From: Roseibium sp.
GTDB taxonomy: Bacteria > Pseudomonadota > Alphaproteobacteria > Rhizobiales > Stappiaceae
Reading direction: 5' to 3'
DNA length: 64,000 nt
Assembly: GCA_017643925.1 (NCBI GenBank)
Contig: JAEPML010000009.1
Span: 62,001 to 126,000 of the forward strand
The notes beneath the pieces are model-generated. The model was given only the letters and a program-made list of their open reading frames with translations, made no database searches and was not told the origin of the DNA. Each line of letters opens with the position of its first letter. Position 1 is the stretch's first letter. This document shows positions 58,838 through 64,000 of the stretch, piece by piece. The translations under genes were made by a program, and so were the position numbers.

Positions 58838-58931
58838 GTTGTTTCCCTTCTAGGAATACGAGATACGGAACCCTTCCTGGGTTCGACCAACATCAAGCCG
58901 ATATTCTGGAAAACAATATGTAAATATATAT

Positions 58932-58949
58932 GGTTAGCGGCAATTAACC
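58932..58949. promoter_or_regulatory. GGTTAGCG-N4-TTAACC element of copy B flagellin
   Basis: GGTTAGCG-GCAA-TTAACC, 95 bp upstream of the start, matches the element at 60267 at 14 of 18 positions at the same distance. Inverted repeat GGTTA-N8-TAACC. Candidate CtrA-related binding site. Confidence 0.5.
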
Positions 58950-58973
58950 TTAATGCTTCATTACCAAATCAAA

Positions 58974-58998
58974 GGCGGGGGGCGCATTGCCCACCGCC
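58974..58998 (-). terminator. Terminator of flagellin at 59027
   Basis: Minus-strand stem GGCGGTGGGC/GCCCCCCGCC (one mismatch) with an AATGC loop, followed by a weak T-run TTTGATTT. It lies 29 bp after the flagellin stop. Confidence 0.6.
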
Positions 58999-59026
58999 TT
59001 CAATGGTTTATCCAAAGGGCCGTTTG

Positions 59027-60178
59027 TTAGAACAGCCGCAGCACGTTCTGCTGAGCCTGGGCGGCCAGGGACAGGGACGTGGACGCCAGGGACTGCTGAG
59101 TCTGCAGAGCCAGGAGGTTCGCACCTTCCTCGTTGGTGTCTGCCAGGGTCAGCTTGCCGGCACCTTCTTCCAGCGTGTTGATCAGGGACTTGGTGAAGTC
59201 CTGACGGTTTTCCACGATGGAGAGGTTTGTACCGAAGGTCGATGCCTGTGCACGCAGCGTGTTCTGGGCGCTGGTCAGGCTGCTCAAGGTCGATTCGATC
59301 TTGGCGTCCGTGGAGAACCCGTTTGTTGTTGCGTGGGATGTTGATGCTGCGGTGTAACCGGACGCATCGGAATCCAGGGTGACCTCATATTCACCGACAA
59401 TGGCGTAGTTGGTGCCGGTCTGTGTTCCGGTCACGCCGTCAGCGCTGTTCACGAAATCGTCGAAGTCACCAAATGTGGTGGTTGCTTCGATTTCGAGAGA
59501 GGCAAGCTCGGTACCCGTGCTGTCGGTAATCGTCAGCGTGTCACCAACCGAATAATCGCTGTCGAGTGTCAGCAAGTTGGTTGAGGACAGGGTGGTTGTC
59601 GTACTTGCACCGTGAATGCTGATGGTCGTGGAACCGGAAGCACCACTTGCAAGGTCTGACAGAGCCAGGCCCGTGGAGGAGCTGGTGTCGGTGTAATCGA
59701 CCGAAGAGATGGACAGTTCAGAAGAACCGTCTTCGTTAAACGTCACCGAAACGTCGTTGCCAGTACCGCCCAGCAGGTTTTTGCCACCGTAACCAGCGTC
59801 ACCGGCCAGATCTTCAATCTGGGACAGCAGCTCATTGTATTCGGAAGAATACTGCTTGCGCTCTTCCTGGCTGGAAGTTTGCAGCGCCTGGTTGGCTTTC
59901 GCCTTTGCAGCGTCAACGAGATCCGAGATCGCGCTGATACCTTTGTCGGCAGCCTTCAGCGTCTGAACCGACTGGCCCATGTCGTCGAGCAGGGAGCTAA
60001 GGTCGTTAGCCCTGTTCTCCAGGCCCTGCGCAGTGAAAAACGAGTTGGGATTATCCAACGCGGAGTTCACTTTCTTGCCTGTCGACAGTCGTTCCTGCAC
60101 TGAGCTCATCAAGTCTGACGTTGCCTGAAGTGCATTGAGGTTCGTGCGCACGGCACTAGAGAGTGTAATTCCTGACAT
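59027..60178 (-). CDS. Flagellin, short type, copy A (383 aa)
   Basis: A 383-aa flagellin; N-terminal SGITLSSAVRTNLNALQATSDLMSSVQERLSTGKKVNSALDNPNS and C-terminal LAAQAQQNVLRLF. Differs from copy B mainly in the first 150 residues and a handful of others, for example D/S at the helix after IESTL. AAGGA lies before the ATG. It is the first of the four minus-strand flagellin genes; each appears to have its own promoter and terminator. Confidence 0.92.
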   Translation of the reverse strand: MSGITLSSAVRTNLNALQATSDLMSSVQERLSTGKKVNSALDNPNSFFTAQGLENRANDLSSLLDDMGQSVQTLKAADKGISAISDLVDAAKAKANQALQTSSQEERKQYSSEYNELLSQIEDLAGDAGYGGKNLLGGTGNDVSVTFNEDGSSELSISSVDYTDTSSSTGLALSDLASGASGSTTISIHGASTTTTLSSTNLLTLDSDYSVGDTLTITDSTGTELASLEIEATTTFGDFDDFVNSADGVTGTQTGTNYAIVGEYEVTLDSDASGYTAASTSHATTNGFSTDAKIESTLSSLTSAQNTLRAQASTFGTNLSIVENRQDFTKSLINTLEEGAGKLTLADTNEEGANLLALQTQQSLASTSLSLAAQAQQNVLRLF

Positions 60179-60493
60179 TACAGAGTTCCTTCTGCTTTAG
60201 ACGCCATTCTTCCTGAATGACCAGCAAACTCTGTGATTAAATATTGTAATAACTCCTAAGTTATTTGGTTAGCGATATTTAACCTAAAGTATCCGTAAAT
60301 TTTTATTGTTAATTTGTTTGGTTAATAATAATGAGTATTTATGTTTCTTGTTAACCTTGCTGGTTAATTGTTGATTCATCATAAATTTTCGCAAGGAGGA
60401 TTGCTTGCCGGGACTGCAGGTCCTGCATAGTTCAGACAGGGGCGTGGAATATTTTAAAGGTGCTTAAGAAGCAGAGGGGAGGGGCGAACGGTC
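60179..60493. promoter_or_regulatory. Copy A flagellin promoter region with TTAA elements
   Basis: 315 bp AT-rich upstream region. It contains GGTTAGCG-ATAT-TTAACC at 60267-60284, 89 bp upstream of the start (the same type as at 58932), and two further GTTAA-N8-GTTAA direct repeats near 60309 and 60351. No gene is supportable. Candidate CtrA-type regulatory region. Confidence 0.5.
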
Positions 60494-60889
60494 TCAGACC
60501 GTTCGCTGGAAGCCCTGTGATTGTGCGGCCTGGTCCTGAGAAGCGACGGACTTGCTGTAGGCCCTGAGCTTGAGGAGCGTTTCACTTGGCACCTGGCGGA
60601 CGACTTCGCCCGTGTCGGTGTTCGTCGCGATATAGACCATCGTGTCGCTTTGCGGGTCCATAACGTTGCGACGGTCCAGCTTTTGCGAATTGTCCGCAAA
60701 CTGCGATTGCTCCTGGTTCGAGCGACCAGAAGCACCTTGACCGTTTTCGGCTTCGACCGAAGGTCTAACCGTTGCTTCGGCCGGCAACTCTGTCGCTGCC
60801 GCGGCTTCGTTTCTTTCCGGAGCCCGCGTCGCCGGCGTGATCGCCGTATACGTCGGCGATGGCGGCCGGGCCAGTCCCGTGTCCAACAT
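60494..60889 (-). CDS. FlaG-like small flagellar protein
   Basis: A 131-aa protein with a disordered Ala/Glu/Pro-rich N-terminus and a C-terminal VYIATNTDTGEVVRQVPSETLLKLRAYSKS, which resembles the FlaG C-terminal motif (V-D-x-x-T-G-E-V-I-R-Q-I-P-x-E). Start at 60889 (second of two tandem ATGs) has GGAGG 5 nt upstream. The rest of the family evidence is modest. It lies between flagellins and the flgN operon. Confidence 0.65.
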   Translation of the reverse strand: MLDTGLARPPSPTYTAITPATRAPERNEAAAATELPAEATVRPSVEAENGQGASGRSNQEQSQFADNSQKLDRRNVMDPQSDTMVYIATNTDTGEVVRQVPSETLLKLRAYSKSVASQDQAAQSQGFQRTV

Positions 60890-60952
60890 CATATCCTCCG
60901 GGTACTCAAAACATTTCCCGATATAGGTAGGAATAACGTAAGGGAATGAATC

Positions 60953-60966
60953 TTCCGTTAACGGAA
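60953..60966. promoter_or_regulatory. 14-bp palindrome upstream of the FlaG-like gene
   Basis: TTCCGTTAACGGAA is a perfect palindrome about 64 bp upstream of the start; it has a GTTAAC core. Confidence 0.4.
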
Positions 60967-61072
60967 AAGTTAGAATTGAAAATCGGCGCGGCCATACGAA
61001 TCACGGTGTTCTTGATTCGTTTGCGCTGGTTGTGTGGTGGGAGCAATGGGCCCCTGCCCAGGACCAAAAAGA

Positions 61073-61098
61073 AAAGCTCCCGCATTCACGGGAGCTTT
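61073..61098 (-). terminator. Terminator of the flgI-flgJ-flgN operon
   Basis: On the minus strand AAAGCTCCCG-TGAATG-CGGGAGCTTT is a 10-bp stem with a 6-nt loop, then TTCTTTTT. It lies 41 bp after flgN. Confidence 0.88.
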
Positions 61099-61138
61099 CA
61101 TCGGATCAAGAACTGAGGATGCCGGTTCGGTGGTCGGT

Positions 61139-61633
61139 CTAAAGCGCCTGGTTGACGGCAATCCCGCGCGCCGACTGGGGTCCGGTAGGTGCTGTTCCGG
61201 TGCGCCCATAGGTCGTTGGCGCATTGGCATTCTTTGCGCCTGCAACCTGTGCCACGGCTGAAACGAGGTTGTTTGCAACGTCCCGGGCCGTCGACAGGAC
61301 AGCCAGGTTGATCCTGAGGACAGGCTGGAACTCGCCGTGCTGACGTCTGAGCGACTGGGTGGAGGCTGGCGCCAGGTTGCCGAGTGCAACAGCGTGTTCC
61401 TTGGCTGCCATCATGCCGCGCGTGTATTCATGGATCAGTCGGGCCTTGTCGGCCTGAAGCTCGCCGGCTTCGCGCAACTTGCCTTCCCGGACCAGTTCGG
61501 TTTCCATCTCAATGACGGACAAGAGTGCTTCCATCGTTCCGGACAATGCCTTGCAGAAATGATCGGCTTCCTGCTGGCTTGCAGGTCTGTCGAGAGAAAA
61601 GGGAAACGCTGTTGCTTCTGCCTGAGCCGTCAT
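61139..61633 (-). CDS. FlgN-like flagellar export chaperone
   Basis: A 164-aa protein with a long helical region (ALSGTMEALLSVIEMETELVREGKLREAGELQADKARLIHEYTRGM). That pattern matches the alphaproteobacterial FlgN group, chaperones for FlgK and FlgL. A Gly/Ala/Pro tail follows. AGGAGG before the ATG. The start overlaps the flgJ stop by 1 nt (TAATG). Confidence 0.8.
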   Translation of the reverse strand: MTAQAEATAFPFSLDRPASQQEADHFCKALSGTMEALLSVIEMETELVREGKLREAGELQADKARLIHEYTRGMMAAKEHAVALGNLAPASTQSLRRQHGEFQPVLRINLAVLSTARDVANNLVSAVAQVAGAKNANAPTTYGRTGTAPTGPQSARGIAVNQAL

Positions 61634-61941
61634 TATGACCCCTCCTGTAATCTTATCAGTTCACGCTCCACGCTGTCCGCCAGCCCGATACCACCGGCTG
61701 CGGAGATGGAGCGCGCGTATTCGTCAATCAACAAGCTTTGCCAGGCGTCCGCCCCGTGACCCTTGCCCCAGGTCCCACCATTCTCCAAGCCAGTAAACAT
61801 TTGCTGAAGCATGGTGTTCAGGAAGACTGCCTCGAATTCTTCCGCTGCCTCGCGTGTTGCGGTCCGGTCGGTCACGTCCACACCGCGGATCGTGTCCAAC
61901 GGGCTGGGTTGCGGAGAGGGAGGTGCGATCGGTGACAGCAT
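61633..61941 (-). CDS. flgJ: Rod-binding protein FlgJ, N-terminal domain only
   Basis: A 102-aa protein that retains only the rod-binding half of enteric FlgJ (AAEEFEAVFLNTMLQQMFTGLENGG, WQSLLIDEYARSISAAGGIGLADSVERELI). The C-terminal muramidase domain is absent, as usual in alphaproteobacteria, so a separate lytic enzyme must open the wall. The ATG at 61941 overlaps the flgI stop by 1 nt; a GTG one codon earlier is possible. Confidence 0.9.
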   Translation of the reverse strand: MLSPIAPPSPQPSPLDTIRGVDVTDRTATREAAEEFEAVFLNTMLQQMFTGLENGGTWGKGHGADAWQSLLIDEYARSISAAGGIGLADSVERELIRLQEGS

Positions 61942-63059
61942 CACAGCACCTCGATGTCGGCTTGCAGGGCACCTGACGCCTTGATGGCCTGCAGGATCGA
62001 GATCATGTCGCGCGGACCGATGCCGAGGGCGTTCAGACCGTCCACCAGCTGCTTCAGCGTAACCGTCTTGGGCACGATCGCGAGCTTGGTGCCATCTTCC
62101 TCGATGCCGACTTCCGAGCGCGGCACGACGGCGGTCTGACCGTTGGCGAAGGGCAGGGGCTGGGACACCTGCGGCGATTCTGCGATCGTCACGGTCAGGT
62201 TGCCCTGGGCGACGGCGACCATGGAGACCTTCACGTCCTGTCCCATGACGATAATGCCCGAGTTCTCGTCAATCACGATGCGGGCAGCCAGGTCGGGTTC
62301 AACGATCAGCTGTTCAATGTCCGTCAGAAGGTCGACGATGTTTCCGTCATACTGACGTGGCAGATCTATGCGCACTGTGGCGGGGTCGAGCGGTTCTGCG
62401 GTCGGCATGCCGATCAATTCGTTGATGGAAAGCGCAATGCGCCGTGCCGTTGTCAGGTCGGGGTTGCGCAGGGCCAGGCGCAGGGTGGTCAGTGAGCCGA
62501 GCTTGAACTCCAGTTCACGCTCGACAAGACCACCATTTGCAATCCGTCCGGCTGTCGGTACGCCGCGCACGACGGAAGCGGCATCTGCCTGTGCCGAAAA
62601 ACCGCCGATCGCAACGGAGCCTTGCGCAATGGCGTAGACTTCACCATCCGCACCAACCAGAGGCGTTACGAGAAGAGTACCGCCCTGGAGGGATTCAGAA
62701 TCTCCAAGTGCGCTAACATTCACGTCGATGCGCGTGCCTTGCGTGGAAAAGGGCGGCAGGTTCGCGGTGACCATCACGGCAGCGACCGTGTTGGTGTTCA
62801 AATCAACGTTTCGGGTGTTGACGCCGAGCCTTTCAAGCATGGCCTGCAGGCTCTGCTGCGTGAATGGTGTGTTGTTGAGACTGTCGCCGGTGCCGTTCAA
62901 GCCGACAACCAGACCATAGCCGATCAGCTGGTTTTCACGAATGCCCTCGAAATCGGCAATGTCCTTGATCCGCGAGGCCGCATCTGCCGGTGCCGGCAGG
63001 GCGAGGATCAGGAGCGACAAGGCGGTTGCGATCAATGCCAACCGGCTCAACTTGTCCAT
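61941..63059 (-). CDS. flgI: Flagellar P-ring protein FlgI
   Basis: A 372-aa periplasmic P-ring protein with a signal peptide (about 1-28, ending PADA). ASRIKDIADFEGIRENQLIGYGLVVGLNGTGDSLNNTPFTQQSLQAMLERLG is the conserved start of the mature protein. Candidate starts at 63083 and 63110 would add 8 or 17 residues before the signal peptide; 63059 gives a normal signal. First gene of flgI-flgJ-flgN. Confidence 0.93.
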   Translation of the reverse strand: MDKLSRLALIATALSLLILALPAPADAASRIKDIADFEGIRENQLIGYGLVVGLNGTGDSLNNTPFTQQSLQAMLERLGVNTRNVDLNTNTVAAVMVTANLPPFSTQGTRIDVNVSALGDSESLQGGTLLVTPLVGADGEVYAIAQGSVAIGGFSAQADAASVVRGVPTAGRIANGGLVERELEFKLGSLTTLRLALRNPDLTTARRIALSINELIGMPTAEPLDPATVRIDLPRQYDGNIVDLLTDIEQLIVEPDLAARIVIDENSGIIVMGQDVKVSMVAVAQGNLTVTIAESPQVSQPLPFANGQTAVVPRSEVGIEEDGTKLAIVPKTVTLKQLVDGLNALGIGPRDMISILQAIKASGALQADIEVL

Positions 63060-63152
63060 AACGTTTCTGCCCAGATGTCGCATTACCGTTTTGACCCACT
63101 CATTCTGCATTTGGCCCCAGGTGCCGGTCGCACCCCTTCGCCATTGCTTAAT

Positions 63153-63167
63153 GCGAGAGTCGTGCCA
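63153..63167 (-). promoter_or_regulatory. Sigma-54-type promoter of flgI
   Basis: On the minus strand TGGCAC-GACTC-TCGC: the -24 element is perfect, the -12 element has one mismatch (TCGC for TTGC) but keeps the GC, and GG-GC spacing equals that of the flgE promoter. Predicted start about 63141, 82 nt before ATG 63059. Confidence 0.6.
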
Positions 63168-63396
63168 GTTTTTGCGCTGATCTGTTGCATTTCACAAAAG
63201 TGAAGGGATTCTGCCGTGTTTGCTGGTACTATGACGGGCATATCCACTTAAAAGTGCTGCAATGAGTCCCTGAAATTGCATTTGCCGCCCGGCAAATATT
63301 GCCTCCTGCATAAGGACTCATTTACCCTTGGCGGCAGATTCTGACAGGCAGCGGAAGGGCTTGTACCGGCGGTGTCTTCAGGCGGACTGGAAAGCA

Positions 63397-63819
63397 ATGA
63401 TGCGTATCACAAGCAACAAACCGATTTCAGGCGTACAGGGAAGGGCGGCAAAAAAGCGGCCCTCGTCCGGTGCCGAACAGTTTACGCCGGACACTGGAAG
63501 CGAAGCAGTACAGACATCCCAGACCGCGGGCGGTTCCGCGATTCAGGGCATGGATGCTCTTCTGGCCTTGCAGGAAGTGGATAGTCTGTCCGAACGCCGT
63601 TCCAAGGCAACGCGGCACGGGCATACTCTGCTGGATACGCTTGAGGCGGTACGTACCGATTTGCTTGCGGGCCTTGTTTCCGAAGAGCGGCTTGAGCGAC
63701 TGGCTCAGCAGGTGTCACAGCGGCAGACCAGCGGCGATCCGGAGGTCGATTCGGTTCTGGACGAGATCGAGTTGCGCGTCAAAGTCGAACTCGCCAAGCT
63801 CGGAAAATTCACGGATTAG
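63397..63819 (+). CDS. fliX: Flagellar assembly regulator FliX
   Basis: A 140-aa FliX-family protein (MRITSNKPISGVQG N-terminus; ALLALQEVDSLSERRSKATRHGHTLLDTLEAVRTDLLAG, then DPEVDSVLDEIELRVKVELAKLG). In Caulobacter FliX binds the sigma-54 activator FlbD and links early flagellar assembly to activation of late genes. Start ATG 63397 or 63400; an upstream ORF extension to 63328 lacks family features. Stands alone. Confidence 0.88.
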   Translation: MMRITSNKPISGVQGRAAKKRPSSGAEQFTPDTGSEAVQTSQTAGGSAIQGMDALLALQEVDSLSERRSKATRHGHTLLDTLEAVRTDLLAGLVSEERLERLAQQVSQRQTSGDPEVDSVLDEIELRVKVELAKLGKFTD

Positions 63820-63984
63820 TAAGCATGTCGAACATTAAAATTTTGTACAGAAACCCTTTGATTTCCAGTCAACGAATTGAAAAATATAACGTTTCATTGA
63901 TTTCATTTTTACCAAATGAACCGTTGTCGCCTGAAGGAAGCCTCTATATATTGCGCCCGGCATAACGGTAATCCGGAGCTATCG

Positions 63985-64000
63985 ATGACGGTTGAAATTG
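63985..64000 (+). CDS. dksA: dksA-like gene, first codons only (truncated)
   Basis: MTVEI begins at 63985 after CCGGAG, and the N-terminus matches alphaproteobacterial DksA (MTVEI-type), which commonly follows fliX. Only 16 bases are in the window, so this is a prediction from context. Confidence 0.45.

Larger units (their letters stand above)
57686..59702. repeat. Long direct repeat shared by flagellin copies A and B
   Basis: The stretches 57686-58360 and 59027-59702 are almost identical in DNA. About 370 bp aligned by eye show two differences in the centre, and the C-terminal part shows about eight. Downstream of about 58370/59712 (the N-terminal coding part) the copies clearly diverge. 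Direct orientation, about 1.34 kb apart. Confidence 0.85.

Overview
The window looks like a chromosomal segment of a marine-type alphaproteobacterium of the order Hyphomicrobiales (Rhizobiales), most likely a Stappiaceae member (Roseibium/Labrenzia-like). This is an inference from gene content, not from a marker gene. The pointers are a giant growth-pole-ring (GPR/RgsE) homologue, a FlbT/FlaF/FliX flagellar set with several short flagellins, many TRAP and tripartite tricarboxylate transporters, and uniformly high GC. I saw no rRNA, tRNA, CRISPR array, insertion sequence or prophage.

Layout. 0-5.5 kb: the 3' part of a threonine/serine dehydratase, the chemotaxis phosphatase CheZ, an MFS transporter, and a dgcN-dgcA pair for N-acetylation and racemisation of D-glutamate. 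5.6-10.2 kb: a four-gene Mla-type lipid transport operon (STAS-MlaE, MlaF, a long MCE protein, auxiliary lipoprotein). 10.2-13 kb: a multi-PAS GGDEF-EAL protein. 13.4-28.8 kb: an uptake and scavenging region. It holds a TRAP transporter whose last gene is a cytoplasmic sulfatase/phosphonate monoester hydrolase-like enzyme (LysR beside it), a second paralogous TRAP system (MarR beside it), a tripartite tricarboxylate transporter overlapping an ArgE-type deacetylase (LysR beside it), and an orphan solute-binding protein. 28.8-29.6 kb: an AT-rich stretch and one small gene of unknown function.

29.7-35.3 kb: the GPR-like polar growth protein, with 11-residue repeats and a 20-bp perfect palindrome upstream. 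35.6-41.7 kb: small housekeeping and regulatory genes (HPt protein, 2Fe-2S ferredoxin, MFS, a membrane protein plus XRE repressor pair with twin 18-bp operators, AraC, universal stress protein) and a SABATH-type methyltransferase, a family best known from plants. 41.9-47.9 kb: a minus-strand group of VWA/CoxE-like protein, YcjF, YcjX, SixA, an exported protein and a MoxR AAA ATPase.

48-64 kb: flagellar genes. flgE-flgK-flgL run rightward and flgI-flgJ-flgN run leftward. Each set has a sigma-54-type -24/-12 promoter match. Four flagellin genes plus flbT-flaF lie on the minus strand, with CtrA-like TTAA elements 50-120 bp upstream of the starts. FliX, the partner of the sigma-54 activator FlbD in Caulobacter, sits at the right end, followed by the first codons of dksA. 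Together these suggest a Caulobacter-like CtrA to FliX/FlbD/sigma-54 hierarchy.

The most unusual signals are two flagellin genes whose normally variable central region is almost identical while their N-terminal regions differ (gene conversion), a 119-nt flbT/flaF coding overlap, the twin XRE operators, and the sulfatase fused by operon structure to a TRAP transporter.
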